Part shown: positions 18,113 through 27,089 of the stretch, one piece after another
Numbering within the stretch: the stretch's first letter is position 1
How the letters are laid out: each line of letters begins with the position of its first letter
Source of the DNA: JBNKFV01 sp050289485
Lineage (GTDB): Bacteria; Pseudomonadota; Gammaproteobacteria; Pseudomonadales; Cellvibrionaceae
DNA: 64,000 nucleotides
Assembly: GCA_050289485.1 (NCBI GenBank)
Contig: JBNKFV010000008.1
Coordinates: forward strand, 1-64,000
Direction: 5' to 3'
Position numbers and translations under genes: made by a program
The notes under the pieces: model-generated
The model's input: only the letters and a program-made list of their open reading frames with translations
Databases searched by the model: none
Told to the model about the DNA's origin: nothing

Positions 18113-19353
18113 CAGACAGCTACCGGCTTGGCAAAAATAACAATGGCTAACAGCAGTAAGCTAAGTGCCAGATAATTAGCTATTTTGACGTAACGACAGC
18201 GAATTTCTGCTGTTCTGGCCGTCGTCACCAAGGCAGCCAGCGCCTGCAACATATAAAAAAATGCGAATGCGCGAGAGGCCAAGGATACCAGCTCAAATAC
18301 ATTGCTTACCCACAGTAAGCCACACCCCATGATAGTAATGACCAGATACGCCCGGTATGCAGAAAGCTTGCCGCGACTTTCGTTTTCTACTACACCGCCA
18401 GCACCAATGGTGTCGGCAACGGCAGCGCTGAATTGACTCATAACAGCCGCAAATACCAGCATAGCGGGTAATGCCAAGGTAATATGGCTGGATAAATGAA
18501 TAATGGCAGTTTCATCTGCAGGAGAACCATTGAAGCTACTCATCAATGGCATTGCCAGTGCGACAAACGTTACGTAAATAACGCCAGCTAAGAGCTGTGC
18601 TATCAGCATTGATCGTGCTTTTGTTTGCGGGCTATAACTTACCCCCAAGTATTTTGAGGTTTCAAAGCCTTGCACAATCAGCAGCATGCCGCCCAACTGG
18701 CAGAGGGTGGCAAACCACGGCTGGTTGGCACTGTGTAATGGGGTCAAGTCGTAACCTTGCAGCAAGTCGTAATGCACCAAACCGGTTAGCAACGACACAA
18801 TAATGGCGAGCTTCAGGGTAACAGAAAACGTCTCGAGCTTTTCTAACCCGCGCAACCCTCTGGTAAGGCCGTACACACCAATAAACAGTAAAATGGCGGT
18901 TGAGAGCAAGTTGGCTTTAGTGGTGGAGTAATAGCCTATGCCGGTTAATACAAAGCCTGCCAACAGGCGAATGTAAAACGTAATGGAGATAACGTAGGCA
19001 ACGGCGAGTGTGATGTCGGATAAACGTTCGATACCGTTTGCCAGTGGTCGGCTATTGGGTGGGAGACATTTGCTGTCGTGTAATATGTTAAAGCGGATCG
19101 CATGCCCCAACCAGAATGACAGCAGCACGATGCCACCCATGGCAAGTACCGAATAAGGCCCGGTAATATTGGCCAGTAACGGCACCACCACCAAAAAACC
19201 ACTGCCAATAATAGAGGCTAGTGGGGTTACGGTTGCACGCCAACAAGGTAAGTTGCGAATGCCGGGTGTCAGCATAACTGTTGCTGCGACCAGCGCTATG
19301 ATAATGAGGGTAAGGTCCAGTCCGTTGAGGGTTGGTAATGTCATATCAGTCAT
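18112..19353 (-). CDS. Polytopic membrane transporter, APC-superfamily-like
   Basis: About 12 hydrophobic segments are visible over 413 residues. The N-terminal half includes TPLASIIGSGFLVVVPLL, reminiscent of the unwound first helix of amino-acid/polyamine carriers, and a later segment GGMLLIVQGFETSKYLGVSY resembles the APC GFE region. It is therefore probably an ion- or amino-acid-type secondary carrier in the inner membrane, but I cannot place it in a named family. I start at ATG 19353; ATG 19344 is an alternative, and a longer frame to 19515 looks non-coding. It is divergent from greB and coupled to the HNH-like gene. Confidence 0.65.
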   Translation of the reverse strand: MTDMTLPTLNGLDLTLIIIALVAATVMLTPGIRNLPCWRATVTPLASIIGSGFLVVVPLLANITGPYSVLAMGGIVLLSFWLGHAIRFNILHDSKCLPPNSRPLANGIERLSDITLAVAYVISITFYIRLLAGFVLTGIGYYSTTKANLLSTAILLFIGVYGLTRGLRGLEKLETFSVTLKLAIIVSLLTGLVHYDLLQGYDLTPLHSANQPWFATLCQLGGMLLIVQGFETSKYLGVSYSPQTKARSMLIAQLLAGVIYVTFVALAMPLMSSFNGSPADETAIIHLSSHITLALPAMLVFAAVMSQFSAAVADTIGAGGVVENESRGKLSAYRAYLVITIMGCGLLWVSNVFELVSLASRAFAFFYMLQALAALVTTARTAEIRCRYVKIANYLALSLLLLAIVIFAKPVAV

Positions 19354-19579
19354 GCCATAAAGGCGCTCAATAAACCTACAAGTTTGGGTGCAAAAACAGG
19401 CTAGCGCCTGTGAACGTTGTGAATTGTATACACAAGGCACGGTTATGTGCAGTGGTATTACGGTTAACGAATACTCAAAAGGTAGGTAAAGTCCCCAGTG
19501 TTTGTTCTTGTTCACTCTCTGGTACGGTTCGTATTATCATTGTGTGTTTTTTCCATTTTGTGTAGCGATTAGGTAGCCC

Positions 19580-20056
19580 GTGAGAACCCCTTTAATTACC
19601 AAGCAAGGTTTCGAGGATTTAAAAAATGAGCTGGATGAACTCTGGCGAGTTGAGCGCCCCGAGGTCACGAAAAAAGTGACCTGGGCTGCAAGCCTGGGTG
19701 ATCGCAGCGAAAATGCCGATTACCAATACAACAAAAAGCGCCTGCGCGAAATTGATCGCCGCGTGCGCTATTTACGCAAGTGTATTGATCATCTGAAGGT
19801 GGTGGAATATCGCCCTGAGCAGGAAGGCAGAGTATTTTTTGGCGCGTGGGTAGAGGTTGAAAACGACGATGGAGAAGCATTGAAATTTCGTATCGTGGGT
19901 TATGACGAAATTTTTAATCGCAAAAATTATATTTCTATCGATTCACCGATGGCCAGGGCACTGCTGAAAAAGGAAGTGGGTGACGAGGCCGTGGTGCGCA
20001 CCGAGGCGGGGGTTACTACCTGGTATATCAATTCGATTGTTTACGAAAAGGCCTGA
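19580..20056 (+). CDS. greB: Transcription elongation factor GreB
   Basis: The 158-residue protein has the Gre coiled-coil N-terminus (TKQGFEDLKNELDELWRVER) with the acidic pair used at the RNA polymerase active site (SENADYQYNKK), then the FKBP-like C-terminal domain. The basic patch KKRLREIDRRVRYL is the GreB type rather than GreA. It stimulates transcript cleavage in backtracked RNA polymerase. It starts at GTG 19580 with AGGT upstream. A terminator begins at its stop codon. Confidence 0.95.
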   Translation: MRTPLITKQGFEDLKNELDELWRVERPEVTKKVTWAASLGDRSENADYQYNKKRLREIDRRVRYLRKCIDHLKVVEYRPEQEGRVFFGAWVEVENDDGEALKFRIVGYDEIFNRKNYISIDSPMARALLKKEVGDEAVVRTEAGVTTWYINSIVYEKA

Positions 20057-20079
20057 CCGCCTGCACTCACAGGCGGTTT
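20056..20079 (+). terminator. Terminator of greB
   Basis: ACCGCCTG (20056-20063) and CAGGCGGT (20070-20077) form a perfect 8-bp stem with a 6-base loop, followed by TTG. The T-run is short. It lies just before the end of the convergent peptidase gene. Confidence 0.65.
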
Positions 20080-20093
20080 GCATGCCTGTATTG

Positions 20094-22052
20094 TCAGCCA
20101 TCCAGCTGTAATTGTTCGCGATAAAACGCCCACTCCTCTTGCAACATGGTTTTAATATTCTCTGCCTGGCGGAAACCATGCCCTTCGTTGGCAAATTCTA
20201 CGTAACGCACTGGAATCTGTTTGGCCTGCAGGGCTTTTACCATGGCCTGTGCTTGCGGTGGCGGTACAATTTTGTCTTCCAACCCTTGAAAAAAAATCAC
20301 CGGACAGCTGAGTTGTTCGATATGGTGAATAGGTGAGCGGGCGAGATAGGTTTTGCGATCTTGTGGGTAAGGGCCAACGAGGCTGTCGAGATAGCGTGAT
20401 TCAAATTTATGCGTATCGCGTGCGAGGGTTTCCAGATCTCCAATACCGTAAAGGCTGGTGCCTAGGGTAAATGTATCGGTAAACGTCAGTGCCGCCAGCA
20501 CCGTATAACCACCAGCGCTGCTGCCTTTGATGATCAAACGCTGCTCATCTACCATGCTTTGTTCAATCAAATAAGTGGCCCCAGCGCACACGTCTTCTAC
20601 ATCGGCTATGCCCCACAAACCGTTCAGAGCTTGGCGATAGCGGCGGCCGTAGCCGGTACTGCCCCGGTAATTCACGTCTAATACGGCAAAGCCGCGACTG
20701 GTCCAGAATTGAATTTTCAGATTCAGAGCAGCGCTGGTGCTGCCGGTGGGGCCGCCGTGGCAAAGTACGATCAAGGGCGGCTTGGTATTTGGCGGCGCCA
20801 CTACATATGGGTTGGCCGGGGCGTAGAAAAAACCATGGGCTTGGTCTTGGTGCTGGTTGCCTGTGGGAAACGTAATGGCCTGCGGTTGCGCCAGCCAGCC
20901 GCTGGCAATCGGCGTTTTACTGCTGGTACGAATGATCTTATATGGCAGCACATCCAACGTTTGGGGCGAGGGTTCAAGCAATGTTTGTCGGTCGCAGTAG
21001 GCAATATCGCCGCCGCTGGCATTGCCTGCCCCCAGCCACACGCCACCTTGTGGTCCACAGTGCACATGGCTGATATCACTATAAGGTAGGGGCAGTGTCT
21101 GAACCTTTTTTGTGTTGAGGTCCATCAGCAGAAGCTGCCAGCTACCGTTTTGCGTGCAGGCAGCCAGCAAGTGGTCATTGTCGATAAAGCCGTAGGTCGA
21201 CATGCCAAATACCCATAGAGGCGTAGCGAACTCTGCCTCCATGGGGTGTATCGCTGTAAGTTCTGAGGTGGTTGATTCCACCCGGTACAGATTCCACCAG
21301 TTGCTGCGGTCACTCACCAGGTAGAGATTGCCGGCGGGAGACCACTGAGGTTGGAATACAGCCTCCGGTTGTTTGTCGCCAGCAACGGTGGTTTGGGTGG
21401 TGATCTCTCCGGCAGCGTTGAGTGTAGCAACAACACATTCAGTGCTGTCCCATGGCATATTAGGGTGTTGCCATTGCAGCCAGCATACTTGATCGGCTAA
21501 CGGCGATAGTGCCAGCGCTGAGTAAAAGTCTGCGCCATCGACCAGCCGGGTTGTGGTGTGGGTGCGCAGGCAAATGCTCACAATGGCTGCGTGTGGTTCG
21601 TGTTCTGATGTTGAGCAATCTTCGCGTACAGCAAGCAAACGCTCACGGGTATTATCAACAATCAGGTCTGCGTAACGATAATTACCTTCCGGTGTAATTG
21701 GTTTAGGGGCAAAGTTTGTTTGGTGGGTGTTTAGTTGATAGATGCGTTGGTCGTCGGCCTGCACAAAATACAGCATACCATTATCAACGGTGTAACAGCT
21801 GCCGCCGTATTCGTGGGCTTTACTGCGCGTATTGATCGGGTAGGGCAGTACATCTTCTGCTTCGTCGCCGGGATGTTGCAGTGATTTGCGTACGATGCAG
21901 TTTCTGCCCCGCTCCCAGGGGCGTGATTCCAGCCAGTACACAAAACCGTCATCAAACTGTGGTTCACTGAGGCGCGCGCCATCACTCACCAGCAGATCGG
22001 GTGAAATATCTGATGGCCATGTTCCATAAGGCAGGATTTGTGTCTCTGTCAT
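20094..22052 (-). CDS. S9-family peptidase (prolyl-oligopeptidase type)
   Basis: The 652-residue protein has a seven-bladed-propeller-like N-terminal part (about residues 30-380) and a C-terminal alpha/beta hydrolase. The nucleophile is Ser512 in GSSAGGY, the later GLEDKIVPP carries the acid, and EGHGFR the histidine. This matches the dipeptidyl aminopeptidase/acylaminoacyl-peptidase branch of S9. It cleaves short peptides; with no signal peptide it is likely cytoplasmic. ATG 22052 is preferred over an in-frame TTG five codons earlier. It is convergent with greB and divergent from a methyltransferase gene. Confidence 0.9.
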   Translation of the reverse strand: MTETQILPYGTWPSDISPDLLVSDGARLSEPQFDDGFVYWLESRPWERGRNCIVRKSLQHPGDEAEDVLPYPINTRSKAHEYGGSCYTVDNGMLYFVQADDQRIYQLNTHQTNFAPKPITPEGNYRYADLIVDNTRERLLAVREDCSTSEHEPHAAIVSICLRTHTTTRLVDGADFYSALALSPLADQVCWLQWQHPNMPWDSTECVVATLNAAGEITTQTTVAGDKQPEAVFQPQWSPAGNLYLVSDRSNWWNLYRVESTTSELTAIHPMEAEFATPLWVFGMSTYGFIDNDHLLAACTQNGSWQLLLMDLNTKKVQTLPLPYSDISHVHCGPQGGVWLGAGNASGGDIAYCDRQTLLEPSPQTLDVLPYKIIRTSSKTPIASGWLAQPQAITFPTGNQHQDQAHGFFYAPANPYVVAPPNTKPPLIVLCHGGPTGSTSAALNLKIQFWTSRGFAVLDVNYRGSTGYGRRYRQALNGLWGIADVEDVCAGATYLIEQSMVDEQRLIIKGSSAGGYTVLAALTFTDTFTLGTSLYGIGDLETLARDTHKFESRYLDSLVGPYPQDRKTYLARSPIHHIEQLSCPVIFFQGLEDKIVPPPQAQAMVKALQAKQIPVRYVEFANEGHGFRQAENIKTMLQEEWAFYREQLQLDG

Positions 22053-22246
22053 AGTGCGTGTATCCAAACAGTCGATGGGAAGAGCGGAAATTCTACCCGT
22101 TCTGGGAGCGATAAGAAAATTACACGAGGCCTGCCCTTATGCTTGTGGCCTTAGCGTGCTAGTCTTTGCCCTCTACATATCGAGTGTACACAAAAAATAC
22201 TGATTATTTTGCAGCATTGTAAACTAAGGAATGAGAAAGAAAGTTT

Positions 22247-22879
22247 ATGGCAAAAAATACAGCGTCTAAAACTGAGCTTGCCTTTAACGGCGTGAGCGCA
22301 TTACTGGGTAGTCATAAAGATATTACCTCCCTGCAGCGTCGGCACGATGCGCCATCGATTCATGGCGATAAAATTTGGGATTCCAGTTTTGTGCTGATGG
22401 ACTTTTTAACTGAATTTCCACCCCAGAAAAATAAAGTGGTGGTTGATGTGGGTTGTGGCTGGGGGGTGCTTAGTTGCTACCTGGCAAAAAATTTATCGTT
22501 AGAAGTATTGGGCATAGATGCCGATCCTGCGGTAAAGCCTTATTTTGATTTGCATGCAAAAAAGAATGCGGTAGACATTGATTTTACCGAAGGCCCTATG
22601 AGTATTCTCGACGATAAAACCTTGCGGCACGTGGATATCGTCGTAGGGGCTGATATTTGTTTTTGGCCAGAATTGAAAAAAGAATGGCAGCAATTAATCG
22701 AGCGTTGTGCTGAATCTAAGGTGGGGCAGGTCTTTCTGGCTGATCCCGGCCGCGAGCCTTTTTGGCAACTGGTGAACCATTGCAAAAAACGTTACGGCAA
22801 AAAACGTGCAGAGTTGTGGGGCCACGATATTAAAAAGCCGTTTAAATCAAGCAAGTACGTATTGGAAATTAATTTCTAA
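22247..22879 (+). CDS. Class I SAM-dependent methyltransferase
   Basis: Of 210 residues, the SAM-binding motif I is VVDVGCGWGVLSCYLA (about residues 65-80) followed by acidic LGIDAD. The later IVVGADICFWPELKKEW resembles motif post-I/IV of the small protein-lysine methyltransferases (ETFB-KMT/METTL-like) and PrmA relatives. It probably methylates a protein or small molecule; the substrate is unknown. It ends at a strong hairpin shared with the convergent fabV gene. Confidence 0.8.
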   Translation: MAKNTASKTELAFNGVSALLGSHKDITSLQRRHDAPSIHGDKIWDSSFVLMDFLTEFPPQKNKVVVDVGCGWGVLSCYLAKNLSLEVLGIDADPAVKPYFDLHAKKNAVDIDFTEGPMSILDDKTLRHVDIVVGADICFWPELKKEWQQLIERCAESKVGQVFLADPGREPFWQLVNHCKKRYGKKRAELWGHDIKKPFKSSKYVLEINF

Positions 22880-22886
22880 GGCATAT

Positions 22887-22913
22887 AAAAAAGGCCTCAT
22901 GAGTAGAGGCCTT
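22887..22913 (-). terminator. Terminator of fabV, possibly bidirectional
   Basis: AAGGCCTC (22891-22898) and GAGGCCTT (22906-22913) form a perfect 8-bp stem with a 7-base loop. On the minus strand a T-run follows (the A-run at 22887-22892), making a strong terminator for fabV. In the other direction only a short TTG-TT follows, so it may also act weakly on the methyltransferase gene. Confidence 0.85.
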
Positions 22914-22938
22914 GTTCGTCTGTTTGCAATGCTGGTAA

Positions 22939-24126
22939 TTACAGAAAATCGCCGTTTACTTCTGGGCTGATATCGGCATCGTAATCGACACCGTCAACGC
23001 CAAAACCAAACAGTTTGAGAAACTCGTCGTTGTAACCCTTATAGTCGGTCAGTTCAAACAAGTTTTCTTCGGTGACTGCTGGCCAGATCTCTTCAACTTT
23101 AGTTTGCACTACCGGGTTCAGTTCTTTGTCGTCTACGCGTAAACGGTTGCTGCCGTCTAAACGCGGTGAGTCGGTATATAAACCCTCGGTGAACAGTCGG
23201 TAGAGTTGTTCGATGCAGCCTTCGTGGGAGCCGTCTTCTTTCATGACTTTGTATAGTGTGGAAATGTAAAGCGGCATAATGGGAATAGCCGAACTGGCTT
23301 GGGTAACCAGCGCTTTCAAAACGGCTACATTGGCACGGCCGTGGTTTGCTTCCAGCAACTGAGTAATGGCACTGGCGGCACGGTCGAGGTCTTCTTTGGC
23401 TTTACCAATGGTAGCGTGGCCGTAAATTGGCCATGTCAATTTTTCACCCAGGTAGGTGTAGGCAACGGTTTTACAACCCGGTGCCAGAACGCCCGCATCG
23501 TTGAGTGCGTTCATCCACAGTTCCCAGTCTTCCCCACCCATCACTTTTACAGTATTGGCGATTTCTTCTTCCGAAGCAGGCTCAACCGTCATATCGGCGA
23601 TTTTCAGCGTGTCGGTATTGAGGTTTTTGGCGGTATAGCTCTGGCCGATAGGTTTGAGCACCGACGAGTAAGTTTCGCCGGTTTTCGGGTCGGTGCGCCG
23701 TGGTGATGCCAAACTGTACACCACCAGATCGATAGTGCCGAGATCCTGTTTAATCAGGTCAATAGCTTTGGCTTTGATTTCGTCAGAAAATGCATCGCCG
23801 TTAATGCTTTTTGCATACAGTCCGGCTTCTTCAGCCGCTTTATGAAAACCCACCGAGTTGTAGTAGCCTGCAGACGCCGTGCGTTTGTCGGTAGGGGGTT
23901 TTTCGAAGAAGATCCCCAGTGTGTTAGCGCCGCAACCAAATGCCGCTGTAATACGTGATGCCAGCCCGTAGCCTGTGGATGCTCCAATGACCAGTACGTT
24001 TTTGGGGCCATTTTCAATGCTGCCCTGTGCTTTGATGTAATTGATTTGCTCGCGTACATTGGCTTCACAGCCCTGTGGGTGGGCATTGGTACAAATAAAG
24101 CCGCGCACTTTGGGTTTAATGATCAT
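22939..24126 (-). CDS. fabV: Enoyl-ACP/trans-2-enoyl-CoA reductase FabV
   Basis: The 395-residue protein begins MIIKPKVRGFICTNAHPQGC, the FabV/TER family start. It has the NADH loop GASTGYG (48-54) and the YX8K catalytic pair Tyr235/Lys244. FabV performs the last step of fatty-acid elongation with NADH and, unlike FabI, is naturally insensitive to triclosan in species where it has been tested. Whether the genome also has fabI is not visible here. It has its own promoter and terminator and is divergent from miaE. Confidence 0.96.
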   Translation of the reverse strand: MIIKPKVRGFICTNAHPQGCEANVREQINYIKAQGSIENGPKNVLVIGASTGYGLASRITAAFGCGANTLGIFFEKPPTDKRTASAGYYNSVGFHKAAEEAGLYAKSINGDAFSDEIKAKAIDLIKQDLGTIDLVVYSLASPRRTDPKTGETYSSVLKPIGQSYTAKNLNTDTLKIADMTVEPASEEEIANTVKVMGGEDWELWMNALNDAGVLAPGCKTVAYTYLGEKLTWPIYGHATIGKAKEDLDRAASAITQLLEANHGRANVAVLKALVTQASSAIPIMPLYISTLYKVMKEDGSHEGCIEQLYRLFTEGLYTDSPRLDGSNRLRVDDKELNPVVQTKVEEIWPAVTEENLFELTDYKGYNDEFLKLFGFGVDGVDYDADISPEVNGDFL

Positions 24127-24213
24127 GCTATCTACCTTGAATATGACTGTAAGGGCAGCTACATCGGTGATGCCGCCAGATTTCCAGGGCCAGCTGGCCC
24201 TTTAAAGGCGGCC

Positions 24214-24242
24214 ATTATAGACACCCTGAGACGGTGTATAAA
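24214..24242 (-). promoter_or_regulatory. Candidate sigma-70 promoter of fabV
   Basis: On the minus strand TATAAT (24214-24219) lies 17 bp from TTTATA (24237-24242), a 4/6 match to the -35 consensus, about 90 bp before the fabV ATG. Confidence 0.5.
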
Positions 24243-24291
24243 GCCTGCGAGGCCCAGATTCCTCTCATGCCAGGATTATTCGTACGTTAAC

Positions 24292-24320
24292 CAGACAGTT
24301 ACGTCATGTGCCGCTATAAT
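24292..24320 (+). promoter_or_regulatory. Candidate sigma-70 promoter of miaE
   Basis: CAGACA (24292-24297) and a consensus TATAAT (24315-24320) are 17 bp apart, about 78 bp before the miaE GTG. The fabV promoter faces the other way in the same gap. Confidence 0.55.
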
Positions 24321-24397
24321 AGCGCGCCTTAGGCGTAGGCCGGTGCAAAACGGGCCGTTTTACTTTTACCGATTTAAGAACGTGCGTGGAGTGTTGA

Positions 24398-24970
24398 GTG
24401 AGCTTTTTGCGTTATGCCACCCCTCAAGATTGGGTAGATGCGGTGCTGGAGCAATTTGATCTTTTTTTGATCGATCACGCTGCTGCTGAGAAGAAAGCAT
24501 CGGGTATGGCTATGTCGATGTTGTCTCACTACCCTGATCGCACCGAACTGGTTCGAGTGATGGCTGAATTGGCCATTGAGGAACTGGCGCATTTTCGTGA
24601 GGTGATCAAACTATTGCATGCCCGAGGATTGCAGCCAGGGGCTGACGAAAAAGACCCTTACATCAATGCGTTTCGTCGTAGTTTCCGCAAGGGCAGTGAC
24701 GTATACCTGCTGGATCGTTTGCTGGTGGGCGGTATCGTGGAGGCCCGGGGCTGTGAGCGCTTTGGCCTGGTCGCCAACTCTATTGATGACCCGAAACTAA
24801 AACAGTTTTACCAGGCGATAGCTGAATCGGAAGCCAAACATGAAGACGTATTTGTTGATTTGGCGCGGCTATACTTTCCCGAGCCTGTGGTGACTGCGCG
24901 GCTGGATGAGCTGCTGGATATTGAAGCCCGCCTTGTTGAAGGGCTACCCATTAGGCCCGCTTTACACTAG
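24398..24970 (+). CDS. miaE: tRNA-(ms2io6A) hydroxylase MiaE
   Basis: The 190-residue protein shows the ferritin-like diiron ligands: ELAIEELAHFREV (E-x-x-H) in the first helix pair and AESEAKHEDVF in the second. MiaE hydroxylates the isopentenyl group of the 2-methylthio-isopentenyl adenosine at tRNA position 37 in an oxygen-dependent reaction. It starts at GTG 24398 with GGAG upstream. It has its own promoter and precedes the Bcr/CflA pump, with two dyads in the gap. Confidence 0.93.
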   Translation: MSFLRYATPQDWVDAVLEQFDLFLIDHAAAEKKASGMAMSMLSHYPDRTELVRVMAELAIEELAHFREVIKLLHARGLQPGADEKDPYINAFRRSFRKGSDVYLLDRLLVGGIVEARGCERFGLVANSIDDPKLKQFYQAIAESEAKHEDVFVDLARLYFPEPVVTARLDELLDIEARLVEGLPIRPALH

Positions 24971-24976
24971 TAGTCT

Positions 24977-25027
24977 GTTGTCGAGACAACCAGTGGAGTC
25001 TCATCAGCTATAGTATGTTATATAGCT
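24977..25027. promoter_or_regulatory. Two dyads before the Bcr/CflA gene
   Basis: GTTGTC-GA-GACAAC (24977-24990) and AGCTATA-N8-TATAGCT (25006-25012 with 25021-25027) are both perfect. They lie between miaE and the efflux gene, 55-105 bp before its TTG start. A further ATATAGC half-arm follows near 25036. They are candidate operators; the first could also be a short miaE 3' hairpin. Confidence 0.4.
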
Positions 25028-25081
25028 TTGATCGATATAGCCGTACATTCGTTGTGCGGCTTAATTTTTTGAGGACAACGT

Positions 25082-26332
25082 TTGAACGTAACGACACAGA
25101 GTCCCTCGCCACATAAGGCGGGGCGCTTGGAGTTTATCATCTTGATGGCGGCATTATCGTCGTTGGCAGCAGTGGCTACCGACGCGATGCTGCCTGCGCT
25201 TTATCAGATAGGTGTTGACCTGAAGGCGCCGCATGAGAACGACGCACAGCTGATCTTGGCATTGATTTTCATTGGTATGGCATTGGGGCAGCTGCTGTTT
25301 GGCCCGATGGCCGACAGTCTTGGGCGAAAAACCTCAATGCTGGCGGGTATCGGGTTGTTTATGGTGGGCTCCGCGATCACGGTGGCGGCTCAAGACTTTA
25401 CGTGGATGCTGGTGGGCCGTGTGGTGCAAGGCATTGGCTTGGGAGCGCCGCGTACGGTTTGTATGGCGATTATTCGTGATGAATACCGGGGCCGAGAAAT
25501 GGCTCGCATCATGTCTAACATCATGAGTATATTTATTGTGGTGCCTATGGTTGCCCCAATGTCTGGCCAGTTGATTCTATATTTGACCGACAGCTGGCGT
25601 TATATTTTTGTCTTATTATGGGTGTTAAGCGCAAGTTGCGGCGTGTGGTTTTATGCACGCATCGGTGAAACCCTTAAGCCAGAGAATCGAATTCCATTCT
25701 CGTTTAAAGAGTTTGGCAGTAGCATCTGGATGATATGCCGCCACCCAGTCGTGATGTTATACACGCTTGCCTGTGGCTTAGTATTTGCCTGCCTTATTTG
25801 TTATCTCAGTGGCTCGCCCAAGGTGTTTCAGCATCTTTACGATGCCGCTGATGAATACGTGTTTATATTTGCGTTTCTGGCATTTGCCATTGGCTTGGCA
25901 TCCCATCTTAACAGCCGCTGGGTGGTGCGCTTGGGTATGCAGGCTATTTCCCGCTTCAGTACCTGCGCATTGATGCTGGTGTCGCTGGTATTCGGGTTTG
26001 CCAGTTGGTTTTATGGAGGGGTTCCGCCCTTGTGGATGACGGTTACCTATCTGTTTTTTGCGCTCTTTGCTCTGGGCGGTTTATTTGGCAATCTCAATGC
26101 GTTGGCGATGGAGCCATTAACGCAAGGCGCAGGCATTGGGGCCATGATGATTGGTACCTTGTCTACGTTCATTTCGGTGCCGGTTGGTGCCTATGTAGCC
26201 CGCCAAATTGATGCCACTATGCACCCTGTAGCCATCGGCTTTTTTCTCTGCTCTTTCGGTGTATTTTGGTTATTGTTCATTGCAGAAAAAATCAGTGGTC
26301 GGCTGACTTCTAAAGCTGAAACGCTGGTGTGA
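25082..26332 (+). CDS. Bcr/CflA-family drug efflux MFS transporter
   Basis: The 416-residue membrane protein has about 12 helices and the Bcr/CflA signatures: DAMLPALYQIGVDL near the start, FGPMADSLGRKTS in loop 2-3, and GRVVQGIGLGAPRTVCMAI RD-like motif C. It is probably a proton-driven exporter of chloramphenicol-like or other small hydrophobic molecules; specificity is unknown. It starts at TTG 25082 with GAGGACAACG upstream. It is convergent with scoAB. Confidence 0.88.
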   Translation: MNVTTQSPSPHKAGRLEFIILMAALSSLAAVATDAMLPALYQIGVDLKAPHENDAQLILALIFIGMALGQLLFGPMADSLGRKTSMLAGIGLFMVGSAITVAAQDFTWMLVGRVVQGIGLGAPRTVCMAIIRDEYRGREMARIMSNIMSIFIVVPMVAPMSGQLILYLTDSWRYIFVLLWVLSASCGVWFYARIGETLKPENRIPFSFKEFGSSIWMICRHPVVMLYTLACGLVFACLICYLSGSPKVFQHLYDAADEYVFIFAFLAFAIGLASHLNSRWVVRLGMQAISRFSTCALMLVSLVFGFASWFYGGVPPLWMTVTYLFFALFALGGLFGNLNALAMEPLTQGAGIGAMMIGTLSTFISVPVGAYVARQIDATMHPVAIGFFLCSFGVFWLLFIAEKISGRLTSKAETLV

Positions 26333-26361
26333 TTGCTCGCAACCGAATGACGTAAAACCAG

Positions 26362-26384
26362 AAAAAAACCCCCTTGAAAGGGGG
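26362..26384 (-). terminator. Terminator of the scoAB operon
   Basis: CCCCC (26369-26373) and GGGGG (26380-26384) bracket a TTGAAA loop, preceded on the plus strand by seven A (26362-26368). Read on the minus strand this is a compact GC stem followed by seven T, a classical terminator after scoB. Confidence 0.85.
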
Positions 26385-26418
26385 CGCTACACTGGACAGT
26401 GTTGCTCAGGAAAACGCT

Positions 26419-27075
26419 TTAAAACTCCATCTCAGGCACTACGTCTGGCACGACCATTTCGCCTTCAGTTTTGCTGACAATTTCGTCAACACTGATGCCA
26501 GGCGCACGCTCTTTGAGCCAGAATTTACCATCGTGAATTTCAACATAGGCCAGGTCGGTGACGACCTTTTTGATACAACCTGCGCCGGTTAATGGCAGAG
26601 AGCATTGCTTCAACAGTTTGGATTCGCCGTGCTTGCTGGCGTGAGTCATGGTAACAATAATGTTGTCAGCCCCGGCTACCAGATCCATCGCGCCGCCCAT
26701 GCCTTTTACCAGCTTGCCGGGAATCATCCACGATGCAATATTGCCACTCACGTCTACTTCGAAGGCGCCAAGTACGGTCAGGTCTACATGGCCACCACGA
26801 ATCATGGCAAACGATTCTGCCGATGAAAAAATCGATGCACCGGGAATGGTGGTCACCGTCTGTTTGCCTGCGTTAATCAGGTCTGCATCGATTTCGGCTT
26901 CGGTAGGGAATGGCCCCATACCAAGTAAACCATTTTCGGATTGCAGCATCACTTCCATGCCTTTAGGCACATAGTTGGCAACCAGTGTGGGAATGCCAAT
27001 ACCCAGGTTTACATAAAAGCCGTCTTGTAATTCGCGCGCTACACGCATTGCGATTTGTTCACGAGATAATGCCAT
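26419..27075 (-). CDS. scoB: 3-oxoacid CoA-transferase subunit B
   Basis: The 218-residue beta subunit has the catalytic glutamate Glu47 in QSENGLLGMGPFP, which forms the glutamyl-CoA thioester in class-I CoA-transferases. With subunit A it moves CoA between succinyl-CoA (or acetyl-CoA) and acetoacetate or a related 3-keto acid. Sequence alone does not separate succinyl- from acetyl-dependent enzymes, though the SCOT type is the most common match. It lies 14 bp after scoA and ends at a strong terminator. Confidence 0.92.
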   Translation of the reverse strand: MALSREQIAMRVARELQDGFYVNLGIGIPTLVANYVPKGMEVMLQSENGLLGMGPFPTEAEIDADLINAGKQTVTTIPGASIFSSAESFAMIRGGHVDLTVLGAFEVDVSGNIASWMIPGKLVKGMGGAMDLVAGADNIIVTMTHASKHGESKLLKQCSLPLTGAGCIKKVVTDLAYVEIHDGKFWLKERAPGISVDEIVSKTEGEMVVPDVVPEMEF

Positions 27076-27089
27076 GATAAATGCCTCCC

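Noticed and set aside
23299..23706. 135-codon plus-strand ORF opposite fabV
   Set aside because: Antisense shadow of fabV with no ribosome-binding site.
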